Shown here in pieces: positions 45,781 through 57,817 of a stretch of 64,000 nucleotides of DNA. Under the pieces are notes generated by a model, which had not been told where the DNA came from, ran no database searches, and saw nothing but the letters and a program-made list of their open reading frames with translations. Each line of letters starts with the position of its first letter. Position 1 is the first letter of the stretch. The translations under genes were made by a program, and so were the position numbers. Origin of the DNA: Cupriavidus sp. EM10 (lineage in GTDB: Bacteria > Pseudomonadota > Gammaproteobacteria > Burkholderiales > Burkholderiaceae); contig NZ_CP076060.1 in NCBI RefSeq assembly GCF_018729255.1, forward strand, positions 310,001-374,000, read 5' to 3'.

Positions 45781-45800
45781 GGGGGCGTGCTCTCCTGGTT

Positions 45801-45930
45801 TTCTCCCCTCTCCCGCGCAGTGGGAGAGGGGTTGGGGTGAGGGCTAGGCGTCTCAAGACGCGCCAGGTTCAATTTGAACCGCTGCTCCCTCACCCCCGCC
45901 CCTCTCCCGCAAGGCGGGAGAGGGAGAAAA
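45801..45930. repeat. Inverted pair of REP-like elements between convergent genes
   Basis: Element A (45801-45843) is CCCCTCTCCCGC..GTGGGAGAGGGG followed by TTGGGGTGAGGG. Element B (45885-45930) is CCCTCACCCCCGCCCCTCTC followed by CCGCAAGGCGGGAGAGGGAG, in the opposite orientation. Each folds as a hairpin and together they can form a larger cruciform. Near the centre is GGTTCA-att-TGAACC (about 45866-45880). They fill the space between the Na/Pi gene and uvrA and probably also terminate both. Confidence 0.75.
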
Positions 45931-45954
45931 CCGCGCGTGTCGAGGCTGTCCCGA

Positions 45955-48818
<2,864 letters not shown>

Positions 48819-49214
48819 ATACCGTTCGTTCGCCCGGTGGGCGGCCTGCGGCAAGCAGGTCGGTCCCGCGGAATTCGATGTGCCTGGCCAGACGCCTGGG
48901 GCGCCCGGGAAACGGGCGCCAGCCTGCCGCTTCACGCACATTTTCACGCCTGGCCGGGACCGGACGTGATGGAACAAGCGCGAGAAGCAAACCTGCTAAT
49001 ATACCGAACTTCGGTTTCCGGGGTAGCCCGGCGGCAAACAGGCTGGAGACAGCGCGGTGCCGACGGGGCCGCGGGCAAACGCGGCAGCGTCTGTGGCATG
49101 GATGTCTGCGATGCCAGACAAGGCAACGTCCGGGCAACTTGCGGGCGCCAGTACGTGTCGAAGCTGCCAGGCTGACCGAGCCGCGACCGAGCCAGAATTC
49201 CACCTACGACCGCA
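48819..49214. other. Divergent intergenic region uvrA / MFS gene; no gene seen
   Basis: About 400 bases between divergent genes. It presumably carries both promoters; CTAATATACC near 48993 is an AT-rich patch. I find no CTGT-N8-ACAG LexA box or clear inverted repeat. Confidence 0.4.
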
Positions 49215-50465
49215 ATGCCGTCGATCCCGCCTTCTTCTCCCAGTCTTGCCAACGATGCCTCGCGCGCCGAACCCGTGCGCGACCGCATGACGCGCGGCGA
49301 GCTGCACGCCAGCCTGTCGCTGGCCAGCATCTTCGCCCTGCGCATGCTGGGCCTGTTCCTGATCCTGCCCGTCTTTGCCGAATACGCGCGCACGCTGCCA
49401 GACGGGCACGACGCCCAGCGCGTGGGCATCGCCATGGGCATCTATGGCCTCATGCAGGCATTCCTGCACATCCCGCTGGGCTGGCTGTCCGACCGCGTCG
49501 GCCGCAAGCCGGTGATGGTGGCCGGCCTGCTGATGTTCGTGGCCGGCGCGCTGGTGGCGGCCTTTTCCGACACGCTGACCGGCATCACCATCGGCCGCGC
49601 GCTGCAAGGCATGGGCGCGATCTCGGCGGCCATTACCGCCTGCATCGCCGACCTGACGCGCGAGCGGCATCGTACAAAAGCCATGGCGATGGTCGGCGGC
49701 AGCATCGGGCTGACGTTCGCGCTTTCGCTGGTGATTGCGTCGCCGCTGCTGCACAGCATCGGCATGTCCGGCATCTTCGGGTTGATGAGCGTGCTCGGCA
49801 TCCTGGCCATCGGCGTGACGGTGTTCGTGGTGCCGAACCCGCCGCCGCCGCACCCGGTGCAACTGCCGTTCCGCAAGGTGCTGCTCAATGCCGACCTGAT
49901 CCGCCTGAACGTGGGCGTGCTGGCGCTGCATGCCAGCCAGGTGGCGATGTTCATGGTGGTGCCGGCGATGCTGGCGGACGCCGGGATGCCGCTGGACCAG
50001 CACTGGAAGGTCTACCTGCCGGTGGTTCTGGTGTCGTTCCTGCTGATGCTGGCGCCGATGATGGCCGCCGAGCGCTACGGCAAGGTACGGCCGGTGCTGC
50101 TGGCGTCGGTGGCGCTGATGACCGCCGTGCAACTGCTGTTCGCCACCGTGCACGGGCTGTGGGCCATCGTCGGCGTGCTGCTGCTGTTCTTCGTGGCGTT
50201 CAACGTGCTGGAAGCCATGCAGCCGTCGCTGGTGTCGCGCTACGCGGCCGCCAGCCGCGGCGCGGCGCTGGGCGTTTACAACACCACCCAGTCGCTGGGC
50301 CTGGCCCTGGGCGGCGTGGCGGGCGGCTGGCTGCTCCAGCACGAAGGCCGCCCGGCGGTGTTCGTTGGCTGCGCGGCCGTGCTGCTGCTCTGGCTTATAA
50401 TCGCCTGGAGCATGAAGGCGCCGCCGGCCCGCAGCAAGGATGGCGCCCCGGCAGTGGCGGCTTAG
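49215..50465 (+). CDS. MFS transporter, YajR-like
   Basis: The 416-residue, twelve-helix major facilitator has the loop 2-3 motif GWLSDRVGRKPVMVAGLL, FLILPVFAEYARTLPDGHDA at the first periplasmic loop, and RALQGMGAISAAITACIADL in helix 4. This matches the YajR/inner-membrane MFS group found next to ssb and uvrA in Burkholderiaceae. There is no YAM domain at the C-terminus. Substrate is unknown. Confidence 0.88.
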   Translation: MPSIPPSSPSLANDASRAEPVRDRMTRGELHASLSLASIFALRMLGLFLILPVFAEYARTLPDGHDAQRVGIAMGIYGLMQAFLHIPLGWLSDRVGRKPVMVAGLLMFVAGALVAAFSDTLTGITIGRALQGMGAISAAITACIADLTRERHRTKAMAMVGGSIGLTFALSLVIASPLLHSIGMSGIFGLMSVLGILAIGVTVFVVPNPPPPHPVQLPFRKVLLNADLIRLNVGVLALHASQVAMFMVVPAMLADAGMPLDQHWKVYLPVVLVSFLLMLAPMMAAERYGKVRPVLLASVALMTAVQLLFATVHGLWAIVGVLLLFFVAFNVLEAMQPSLVSRYAAASRGAALGVYNTTQSLGLALGGVAGGWLLQHEGRPAVFVGCAAVLLLWLIIAWSMKAPPARSKDGAPAVAA

Positions 50466-50699
50466 ACACACTTTTTCACCTATCCGCAAAAGCCCGACAC
50501 GCTTTTCCCTGGACTGGCGGTAGCATTCGACACGCGCCCGACGGAGCTTCCGAACGGCGCGTGATGTCGTTTACGGTCGCAAGATCGGGTGGCAACAACG
50601 GGTGGCAACAACGGGTCGCCGGTCCGGATCATATTTTCGCGAATCTCGCACTACGTTTAACGCCGCGCTGAAAGGGCGCGGTCCTTGGAGAACTTCTAC

Positions 50700-51275
50700 A
50701 TGGCATCGGTCAACAAAGTCATTCTCGTCGGCAACCTGGGCGCCGACCCCGAAACCCGCTACATGCCCAGCGGCGACGCCGTGACCAACATCCGGCTCGC
50801 GACGACCGACCGCTACAAGGACAAGCAGAGCGGCGAGTTCAAGGAAGCCACGGAATGGCACCGCATCGCGTTCTTCGGCAAGCTGGCCGAGATCGCCGGC
50901 CAGTACCTGCGCAAGGGTTCGTCGGTCTATATCGAAGGCCGCATCCGCACCCGCAAGTGGCAGGACCAGTCGGGCCAGGACAAGTACAGCACCGAAATCG
51001 TGGCTGACCAGATGCAAATGCTGGGCGCGCGCCAGGGCGGCGGCGGTGGCGAGGAAGGCGGCTACGGCGGCGGTGGTGGCGGCGGTGGTGGCGGCGGTGG
51101 CTACAGCCGCGAATCGCAAGGCGGTGGCGGTGGCGGTGGCGGCTACGGCGGCGGCGGCGCCGGCGGCCGTGGCCAGGGTGGCGGCGGTGCCGGCGGCCAG
51201 CAAGGCGGCCAGCGCCGTCAGCAGCAAGCCCCGTCGAACGGCTTCGAGGACATGGACGACGATATTCCGTTCTGA
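50700..51275 (+). CDS. ssb: Single-stranded DNA-binding protein
   Basis: SSB coats single-stranded DNA and recruits repair proteins. The start [20 protein letters not shown] gives 191 residues. The OB fold spans about 1-110 ([38 protein letters not shown]). The linker (about 117-165) is almost pure Gly with Tyr, Arg and Gln, encoded by GGC/GGT runs. The acidic protein-binding tip MDDDIPF is intact. The uvrA-MFS-ssb neighbourhood is conserved in this group. Confidence 0.97.
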   Translation: MASVNKVILVGNLGADPETRYMPSGDAVTNIRLATTDRYKDKQSGEFKEATEWHRIAFFGKLAEIAGQYLRKGSSVYIEGRIRTRKWQDQSGQDKYSTEIVADQMQMLGARQGGGGGEEGGYGGGGGGGGGGGGYSRESQGGGGGGGGYGGGGAGGRGQGGGGAGGQQGGQRRQQQAPSNGFEDMDDDIPF

Positions 51276-51301
51276 TCTGACGAAAGCCCGCTGTAAAGAC
51301 C

Positions 51302-51331
51302 AACCCCGCCGCTGTGCGGGGTTTTCTTTTG
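51302..51331 (+). terminator. Intrinsic terminator after ssb
   Basis: AACCCCGC / GCGGGGTT followed by TTCTTTT. A second hairpin AAAGCCGG / CCGGCTTT at about 51363-51383 follows with a weaker T run. Confidence 0.88.
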
Positions 51332-51613
51332 CGTCAGTCCTATAGAGACATTGAAAAGCAAGAAAGCCGGCGAGAGCCGGCTTTCCTGCTTTCGCGCTCC
51401 CAACCGCGTGCATTTGGGGTCGATTTCCTAAATTCAATTATTTGAATAACTATGACAGCGACAGTCCACTTTCTCCGGGGTGGCGGTCGCTATAGTTCTG
51501 CACATGGACAGCGCAGCAACGCAGCGGACCGCGACGAAACGGACAAAGCGAAGCAGGCGCTGCCCGATACAACCTCAAACTAATTGAATTACCTTTTATA
51601 CCGGAGAAACACC
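51332..51613 (+). other. Gene-free region before the isochorismatase-like gene
   Basis: It holds the second ssb hairpin, then an AT-rich patch around 51430-51450 (AATTCAATTATTTGAATAAC) and 51575-51600 that stand out from the GC-rich surroundings. A promoter for the hydrolase gene probably lies here. The segment ATTCAATTATTTGAAT is a near-perfect palindrome and could be an operator. Confidence 0.45.
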
Positions 51614-52312
51614 ATGTCGAACGCCAAACTGCAAGTCCTGACCCCGCGCAACAGCCAGCTGATCATCATCGACCACCAGCCCCAGATGGCCTTCGGTGTG
51701 CAGTCGATGGACCGCCAGACCATGAAGAACAACGTGGTGGGCCTGGCCAAGGCAGCGAAGATCTTCGACGTGCCGACCACCATCACCACCGTGGAAAGCG
51801 AATCGTTCTCCGGTTTCACCTACCCCGAACTGCTCGACGTCTTCCCGGGCAAGGAAACGCTCGAACGCACCTCGATGAACTCGTGGGACGACCAGAAGGT
51901 GCGCGATTCACTGGCTGCCAACGGCCGCAAGAAGATCGTCGTGGCCGGGTTGTGGACCGAAGTCTGCAACACGACCTTCGCCCTGAGCGCGATGCTCGAA
52001 GGCGACTACGAGATCTACATGGTGGCCGACGCCTCGGGTGGCACGACCAAGGAAGCGCATGACTACGCCATGCAGCGCATGATCCAGGCCGGCGTGGTGC
52101 CGGTGACGTGGCAGCAGGTGCTGCTGGAATGGCAGCGCGACTGGAAGAACAAGGAAACGTACGACGCGGTGACGGGCCTGGCCAAGGAACACTCGGGCGC
52201 GTACGGCATGGGCATCGACTACGCCTACACGATGGTGCACAAGGCCGCGCAGCGCACGCAGACCGCGCATCCGTCGATTGCCCCGGTGCATGCGCCGGTG
52301 ATCGAGTACTGA
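51614..52312 (+). CDS. Isochorismatase-family cysteine hydrolase (YcaC-like)
   Basis: ATG 51614 follows CCGGAGAAACACC. The 232-residue protein has the family triad: Asp in LIIIDHQPQMAFGV, Lys in GRKKIVVAGLWTE and Cys in WTEVCNTTFALSAM. This YcaC-type subgroup includes hydrolases of unknown substrate found across Proteobacteria. The last 35 residues (YGMGIDYAYTMVHKAAQRTQ...) extend the core. A 60-codon frame follows by 64 bases. Confidence 0.88.
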   Translation: MSNAKLQVLTPRNSQLIIIDHQPQMAFGVQSMDRQTMKNNVVGLAKAAKIFDVPTTITTVESESFSGFTYPELLDVFPGKETLERTSMNSWDDQKVRDSLAANGRKKIVVAGLWTEVCNTTFALSAMLEGDYEIYMVADASGGTTKEAHDYAMQRMIQAGVVPVTWQQVLLEWQRDWKNKETYDAVTGLAKEHSGAYGMGIDYAYTMVHKAAQRTQTAHPSIAPVHAPVIEY

Positions 52313-52376
52313 TAGCCACGGCCGGTGGCCCGGCGCCGAGAGAGCCGGGCCACCCTGAAGAAGAGCGATAACCGTC

Positions 52377-52559
52377 ATGACCTCCCATCAAAAAATCGGC
52401 CGCAAACTGGAACTGGCCGCCGTCGCCTTTGCGACGGGCTTCACCGCGCATGCGCACAGCTCTTCGTCCCTCGGCATGCTGGCCGGAACGCTGGCGGTGT
52501 GCGCCCTGGTTGCCCGCAGCACCTTCGACAAGCGTGGATCGACGGCGGCACGACTGTAA
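52377..52559 (+). CDS. Possible small membrane-associated protein, 60 residues
   Basis: The frame MTSHQKIGRKLELAAVAFAT begins 64 bases after the hydrolase stop and ends at TAA 52557-52559. It has one hydrophobic stretch (LGMLAGTLAVCALVA) after a charged start. No similarity is recognised. GATAACCGTC before the ATG is a poor ribosome site, so the gene is tentative. Codon use does not look like a shadow frame, and no other gene overlaps it. Confidence 0.4.
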   Translation: MTSHQKIGRKLELAAVAFATGFTAHAHSSSSLGMLAGTLAVCALVARSTFDKRGSTAARL

Positions 52560-52874
52560 AGTGATGCTTTAGTACCAACAGGGCAACGGTCATCACCCGG
52601 CGCAGGGGCGAACATCGGCCTGTGGCGGTTCCGGCCCTGTAGAATGTCGGCCTGTTGGCTGGCCACCCAGCTCACGCGTTCAGCGACCTCTGCGGATCGC
52701 CTTGCCGATTTCGCGCCCAATTCCCGTATGTACGACCCTGCCGGCTAACGACCCGGCGCGGCGGGGCAATGGTGCGCGGCGTCTGGCGCGTCCCGGGCTT
52801 GCGCGGTCATGGCGGCGACGCCGCCATCGGTGTGGCGACCGGCGTTGCCGCACCCTTACTCTCTCCTCGACATC
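52560..52874 (+). other. Gene-free region before the amino-acid transporter operon
   Basis: About 315 bases without a convincing frame. It must hold the transporter operon promoter; TTGGCTGG near 52654 and CCTGTAGAATG near 52635 are weak candidates. I see no terminator hairpin with a T run. Confidence 0.35.
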
Positions 52875-53663
52875 ATGAAAAAAATAGCAGCCGTTCTCCT
52901 GATCTCCGGTCTTTCGTTGCTGGCCGCCTGCGGCAAGAGCGATCCGACGCCGGCGGCCAAGCCCGCCAGCGCCAGCACCGCCATCGTGGTGGGCCTGGAC
53001 GACAACTTCCCCCCGATGGGCTTTCGCGATGCCAACAACCAGCTGGTCGGCTTCGACATCGACATGGCCAAGGAAGCGGCGCAGCGGCTCGGCATGACGG
53101 TCGAGTTCAAGCCGATCGACTGGAGCGCCAAGGAGGCGGAGCTGAACGGCAAGCGCGTCGACGTGCTGTGGAACGGCCTGACGATCACCGAAGACCGCAA
53201 GAAGAACATCGGCTTCACCGCGCCGTACATGACGAACCACCAGATTGTCATCGTGACCGCGAAGTCGCCGATCCAGACCAAGGCCGACCTGGCCGGCCGC
53301 ATCGTCGGCGCGCAGGACGGCAGCAGCGCCGTGGATGCCATCAAGAAGGAAGCGGCCGTGGCGGCCAGCCTGAAGGAACTGAAGTCGTTTGGCGATAATG
53401 TGACGGCGCTGATGGACCTGTCCGCAGGCCGGCTCGACGCCGTGGTGGTGGACGAGGTTGTGGGCCGCTACCTGGCCAGCAAGCGCGCCGGCGAATACCG
53501 CATCCTGACCGAAAACTTCGGCACCGAGGACTACGGCGTGGGTGTGCGCAAGGACGACGCCGACCTGCTGGACAAGCTGAACAAGACGCTGGCGTCGATG
53601 AAGCAGGACGGCACCGCCGCCCGCATCGCCACCCAGTGGTTCGGCGCGGACATCACCAAGTAA
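52875..53663 (+). CDS. Polar amino-acid ABC transporter substrate-binding lipoprotein
   Basis: The start MKKIAAVLLISGLSLLAACG has a lipobox LAAC, giving a 262-residue lipoprotein. The family-3 binding-protein fold shows VVGLDDNFPPMGFRDANNQL, VGFDIDMAKEAAQRLG, VDVLWNGLTITEDRKK and DYGVGVRKDDADLLDKLN. It heads a complete import operon with permease and ATPase. Ligand is a polar amino acid by family; cystine or glutamine type cannot be told apart by eye. Confidence 0.9.
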   Translation: MKKIAAVLLISGLSLLAACGKSDPTPAAKPASASTAIVVGLDDNFPPMGFRDANNQLVGFDIDMAKEAAQRLGMTVEFKPIDWSAKEAELNGKRVDVLWNGLTITEDRKKNIGFTAPYMTNHQIVIVTAKSPIQTKADLAGRIVGAQDGSSAVDAIKKEAAVAASLKELKSFGDNVTALMDLSAGRLDAVVVDEVVGRYLASKRAGEYRILTENFGTEDYGVGVRKDDADLLDKLNKTLASMKQDGTAARIATQWFGADITK

Positions 53664-53750
53664 GGACAGCCACCTCGCAGGCGGCGCAGGGCTCGGGCAA
53701 ACATCGTGAATTGCACCAGCCCTGTTGCACCTGTGGCGTAACGTTTCAGC

Positions 53751-54404
53751 ATGGACTACGTTCTTTCTCTTCTGCCTCCGATGGTGGACGGGGCCAAGGT
53801 CACCTTGACCCTGTTCGCCATTACGCTGGGGCTGTCGGTGCCGCTGGGCCTGGCGCTGGCGCTGCTGAGGATCTCGGCATGGGGGCCGGTCAGCACGCTT
53901 GTGAATGGCTATATCTGGCTGATGCGCGGCACGCCGCTGATGCTGCAGATGCTGTTCATCTACTTTGCGCTGCCGTTCGTTCCGTATGTCGGCATCCGCC
54001 TGCCCGACTTCCCCGCCGCGGTGGTCGCCTTTGCGCTGAACTACGCGGCGTATTTCGCCGAAATCTTCCGGGCCGGCATCCAGTCGGTGGAGCGCGGCCA
54101 GTACGAGGCCAGCAAGACGCTGGGCCTGAGCTACTTCCAGACCATGCGCCGGATCGTGCTGCCGCAGATGATCGGCCGCGTGCTGCCGCCGGTCAGCAAC
54201 GAGACCATCACGCTGGTCAAGGACACGTCGCTGATCTACGTGCTGGCGCTCAACGACATCCTGCGCACGGCGCGCAGCATCGTGCAGCGCGATTTCACGA
54301 CAACCCCGTTCCTGGTGGCCGCACTGTTCTACCTGGTGATGACGCTGGTCCTGACGTGGCTCTTCCAACGCCTCGAAAAACGCTATGCCCGATACGATCA
54401 ATGA
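53751..54404 (+). CDS. Polar amino-acid ABC transporter permease
   Basis: The 217-residue permease has five or so helices and the HisMQ-type elements [20 protein letters not shown] at residue 50 and the EAA loop [20 protein letters not shown] near 120. It closes with [21 protein letters not shown] single permease gene implies a homodimer. Its 3' end overlaps the ATPase start by 20 bases. Confidence 0.93.
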   Translation: MDYVLSLLPPMVDGAKVTLTLFAITLGLSVPLGLALALLRISAWGPVSTLVNGYIWLMRGTPLMLQMLFIYFALPFVPYVGIRLPDFPAAVVAFALNYAAYFAEIFRAGIQSVERGQYEASKTLGLSYFQTMRRIVLPQMIGRVLPPVSNETITLVKDTSLIYVLALNDILRTARSIVQRDFTTTPFLVAALFYLVMTLVLTWLFQRLEKRYARYDQ

Positions 54405-55182
54405 GAACGCCGGCGCGCGCGAGCGCCCATTGATGGTGTCGGCCCGCGACATCCACAAGTCCTTCGGGTCGCTCGAAGTGCTGAAGGGCGTCTCGCTGTC
54501 GCTGCGCAAGGGCGACGTGACCGCCGTCATCGGCCCGTCGGGCTCGGGCAAGAGCACGCTGCTGCGGTGCCTGAACCATCTGGAAATCATCGACCGGGGC
54601 ACGCTGGAGATCGAGGGCGAAGTGCTGGCAACCACCGAGGGCAGCGGCGTCAGCTATGCCAGGGGTGCCGACCTGCGTCGTATTTGCGCCAGGATGGGCA
54701 TGGTGTTCCAGTCGTTCAACCTGTTCCCGCACCTGACGGTGCTGCAGAACCTGATCGAGGCACCGATGACGGTCAAGGGCATGCCCCGCGACCGCATCGT
54801 CCCGCTGGCCGACGAACTGCTGCGCAAGGTGGGCCTGTTCGACAAGCGCGACAGCTACCCCTCGCGTCTGTCGGGTGGCCAGAAACAGCGCGTGGCGATT
54901 GCCCGCGCGCTGGCCATGGAGCCGGACATCATGCTGTTCGACGAACCCACCTCGGCGCTCGATCCGGAGCTGACCGGCGAAGTCCTGCGCACCATGCGCC
55001 AGCTGGCCGACGAGCACATGACGATGCTGGTGGTCACGCACGAGATGGGTTTCGCGCGCGAAGTGGCCAACCATGTGGTCTTCATGGATGGCGGCAAGGT
55101 GGTCGAGGAAGGGCCGCCCGGGCAGCTGTTCGGCGCCCCGGTCCATGCGCGGACAAGGGAATTCCTGACGCGCGTGTTCTGA
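54385..55182 (+). CDS. Polar amino-acid ABC transporter ATP-binding protein
   Basis: The 265-residue ATPase starts inside the permease gene (an internal ATG at codon 18 is possible). Walker A is [18 protein letters not shown], the Q-loop [17 protein letters not shown], the signature [18 protein letters not shown], Walker [15 protein letters not shown] and the switch His [10 protein letters not shown]. These are typical of GlnQ/HisP-type ATPases. A terminator follows. Confidence 0.93.
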   Translation: MPDTINENAGARERPLMVSARDIHKSFGSLEVLKGVSLSLRKGDVTAVIGPSGSGKSTLLRCLNHLEIIDRGTLEIEGEVLATTEGSGVSYARGADLRRICARMGMVFQSFNLFPHLTVLQNLIEAPMTVKGMPRDRIVPLADELLRKVGLFDKRDSYPSRLSGGQKQRVAIARALAMEPDIMLFDEPTSALDPELTGEVLRTMRQLADEHMTMLVVTHEMGFAREVANHVVFMDGGKVVEEGPPGQLFGAPVHARTREFLTRVF

Positions 55183-55202
55183 TCGTGTGCGTGAAGGGCA
55201 GG

Positions 55203-55232
55203 CAAAGGGGCACGCGCTGGCGTGCCCTTTTG
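55203..55232 (+). terminator. Intrinsic terminator after the amino-acid transporter operon
   Basis: AAAGGGGCACGC / GCGTGCCCTTTT with one bulged G and a short loop, followed by TTTTG. Confidence 0.85.
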
Positions 55233-55311
55233 TCGCCTTTGTCGCTTTTGTAACAGGATTGTTGCAGGTAGAATTCGCACCGCGGCGCGCGGTCCTCGTG
55301 CGCCGTCCGTG

Positions 55312-55543
55312 ATTGCAGGTGCCGACGATCGATCCGTCGGTTAAACGGGAAACAGGTGCGTCGTTGATCGTCCAAAGATCGTCGGCAATGCCTGTGCTGC
55401 CCCCGCAACGGTCAGCAGGTTTGGGAGCCATCACGCCGATCCTCAGGGTCGGCAGCCACTGCGCCAGCATCAATCGGCGTGGGAAGGCGATGGCATCCCG
55501 GAAGCCGACGCTTCCACCCTGCAAGCCCGGATACCGGCCTGTT
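55312..55543 (+). ncRNA. Cobalamin riboswitch
   Basis: All conserved parts are present in order: the P1 side CAGGTGCC (55316), TTAAACGGGAAACAGGTG (55341), CTGCCCCCGCAACGGTC (55397), GCCACTGCG (55454), GGGAAGGCG near 55481 and the B12 box AAGCCCGGATACCGGCCTG (55523-55541), whose end pairs with the start to close P1. It ends about 50 bases before the receptor start codon. No T-run terminator follows, so translation control by hiding the ribosome site (GGGCGGGG near 55568) is likely. Confidence 0.93.
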
Positions 55544-55590
55544 GTCATCATCGAAATCCATTTGCTCGGGCGGGGTCGTCCGGCTTCACG

Positions 55591-57807
55591 ATGAAATACA
55601 ACTTGTCCGCGCTTTCCGCTGGCCGCCCGCGCTCGGTCCAACTTCGCCTGCCTCGTGGCCGCCGCCCACGCCTGCTGGCCGCCTCGCTCGGCACCGTCGC
55701 CAGCCTCAATTTCCCGTACGCCCTGGCCCAGGAGGCCACCTCCGACAAGAAGGAAGGCACGCTGCCGGCCGTCACGGTCAGCGAGACCGCCCGGATCGAC
55801 CAGCCTGGCCTGGCGCTGTCGAAGCCCGAATACACCGGCAGCCGCCTGGGCCTGACGCCGCTGGAAACCCCGGCCAGCGTCGAAGTGCTCAGCGGCGAGA
55901 CGATCCGCGCGCGCGGCGACCAGAGCGTGCGCGAGGCCGTGACGCGCGCCACCGGCATCACCGGCAATCCGGCGCCGGGCAACGGCGGCACGTCGCTGAC
56001 GGCGCGCGGCTTCTCGGGCCAGGGATCGGTCATGCAGCTGCTGGACGGCACGCGTATGTACGTGGCCTCGGGCACGGTTACTTTTCCGTTCGATACCTGG
56101 TCGGTGGACCGTATCGAAGTGCTGCGCGGGCCGGCATCGGTCATGTATGGCGAAGGCGCCATCGGCGGCGTGGTCAACGTGGTGCAGAAGAAGCCGATCC
56201 GCGGCCCCATCGAGAACGAACTGCAGATCACCGGCGGCACCGAGAAGACCGCCCGGGTGGCATTCGACAGCGGTGGTCGCGTCAACGACAACCTCTCGTA
56301 CCGCTTCGCCACGGCCTACAACCGCTCGGCCGGCTGGGTCGACCGGGGCGATTCGAACAACCTGATGGTATCGGCATCGGTGCGGCTGGACATCAATCCG
56401 GAATTCAACCTGACGCTGTCCTATGACGACGGCACCCAGCATCCGCAGCAGTACCTGGGCACGCCGCTGGTCAACGGCAGCCTGGACACGTCGCTGCGCA
56501 AGAAGAACTACAACGTCGGCGATGCCCAGATCAGCTACCGCGACCGCTGGACGCGCCTGAGCGCCGAATGGACGCCCAACGACAGCGTCACGGTGCGCAA
56601 CCAGTTCTATTACCTGACCAGCCATCGCCATTGGCGCGACAGCGAGACCTACACGTTCCTGCCGGCCACCTCGCAGGTGCGCCGCACGGACTACCTGGAA
56701 ATCCTGCACGATCAGGAGCAGGTGGGCAATCGGGCCGACTTGACGGTCAAGAGCCGCCTGTTCGGGATGGAAAACGCCACGACCGTCGGCTTCGACATCA
56801 ACAAGATCAACTTCACGCATTCGAACAACTCGCCGTATGGCGGTTCGTCCACGGTCAATGCGTACAACTTCGATCCGGGCCTGTTCTTCAGCCCGCCGGG
56901 CATCGTCACCTCGCCGCGCTTCCGCGCCAACACCACGCAGTACGCGCTGTTCGGCGAGCATCGCATTGCCTTTACGCCGCAGTGGTCGGTGATCGGCGGC
57001 GTGCGCTTCGACCACGCCACGCTGTACCGCACCGACCTGGTGGCCAACACGGGCTGGGAAAAGACCTTCGCCAACACCACGTGGCGTGTGGGCACGGTGT
57101 ACCAGTTCACGCCGAGCCTGTCGGTCTACGCGCAGTACGCCACGGCCACCGATCCGCTGGGTGCGCTGATCACCACATCAGACGCGCAGCGCAACTTCGA
57201 CCTGGCCACCGGCAAGCAGTTGGAAGTAGGCATGAAGCAGGCGTTCTGGGGCAATCGCGGCGAATGGACGTTCGCGGCCTACGAAATCCGCAAGAAGAAC
57301 CTGCTGTCGCGCGATCCGGTCAATCCGACGATTACCCAGCAGGTGGGCGAGCAGTCGTCGCGCGGGCTGGAAGCATCGGCCAGCGTCGAAGTGGTGCGCG
57401 GCCTGCGCCTGGACGTGAACGGCACGGTGCTGCGCGCGCGTTATGACGACTTCAACGAGTCGGTGGGTGGCGTGGCCGTGTCGCGCGCCGGCAATGTGCC
57501 GACCAGCGTGCCGCGGCAGGCCGCCAACGCGTGGCTGAGCTGGAACTTCATGCCGCAGTGGACCTTTGCCACCGGCCTGCGCTACGTGGGCGGCCGCTAT
57601 GCCGACACTGCCAACAAGGTACGCGTGCCGAGCTACACGACCGTGGATACGGCGCTGTCGTGGCGCGTGTCGAAGCAGGCGGCGCTGACGCTACGCGTGT
57701 ACAACCTGTTCAACCGCGACTACGCCGAATCGTTTTCGAATGGCGGCCAGCAGTGGCTGCTGGGCCGCCCGCGCTCGGCGGAGCTGTCGGCCAACTTCTA
57801 CTTCTGA
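55591..57807 (+). CDS. TonB-dependent outer-membrane receptor under B12 riboswitch control
   Basis: The 738-residue protein has a signal peptide (to about residue 47, ALAQEA), a TonB-box-like LPAVTVSET, a plug domain (LETPASVEVLSGETIRARGD, DRIEVLRGPASVMYGEGAIG) and a 22-strand barrel ending in Phe (SANFYF). Sequence style is that of siderophore receptors (FhuE/FpvA group) rather than E. coli BtuB, and it has no N-terminal signalling domain. Riboswitch control makes cobalamin, a corrinoid or a related complex the likely cargo; this is an inference. The PepSY gene follows by ten bases. Confidence 0.9.
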   Translation: MKYNLSALSAGRPRSVQLRLPRGRRPRLLAASLGTVASLNFPYALAQEATSDKKEGTLPAVTVSETARIDQPGLALSKPEYTGSRLGLTPLETPASVEVLSGETIRARGDQSVREAVTRATGITGNPAPGNGGTSLTARGFSGQGSVMQLLDGTRMYVASGTVTFPFDTWSVDRIEVLRGPASVMYGEGAIGGVVNVVQKKPIRGPIENELQITGGTEKTARVAFDSGGRVNDNLSYRFATAYNRSAGWVDRGDSNNLMVSASVRLDINPEFNLTLSYDDGTQHPQQYLGTPLVNGSLDTSLRKKNYNVGDAQISYRDRWTRLSAEWTPNDSVTVRNQFYYLTSHRHWRDSETYTFLPATSQVRRTDYLEILHDQEQVGNRADLTVKSRLFGMENATTVGFDINKINFTHSNNSPYGGSSTVNAYNFDPGLFFSPPGIVTSPRFRANTTQYALFGEHRIAFTPQWSVIGGVRFDHATLYRTDLVANTGWEKTFANTTWRVGTVYQFTPSLSVYAQYATATDPLGALITTSDAQRNFDLATGKQLEVGMKQAFWGNRGEWTFAAYEIRKKNLLSRDPVNPTITQQVGEQSSRGLEASASVEVVRGLRLDVNGTVLRARYDDFNESVGGVAVSRAGNVPTSVPRQAANAWLSWNFMPQWTFATGLRYVGGRYADTANKVRVPSYTTVDTALSWRVSKQAALTLRVYNLFNRDYAESFSNGGQQWLLGRPRSAELSANFYF

Positions 57808-57817
57808 GATCACGGCC

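Noticed and set aside
48819..49214. LexA operator for uvrA
   Set aside because: No CTGT-N8-ACAG-like site is visible in the divergent region, so SOS control is not claimed.
51035..51200. Dense GGC/GGT repeat
   Set aside because: It encodes the glycine linker of SSB in frame; not an independent repeat element.
54295..57015. 906-codon minus-strand frame across the ABC ATPase, riboswitch and receptor
   Set aside because: It crosses several clear plus-strand features and a structured RNA, and shows no domain.
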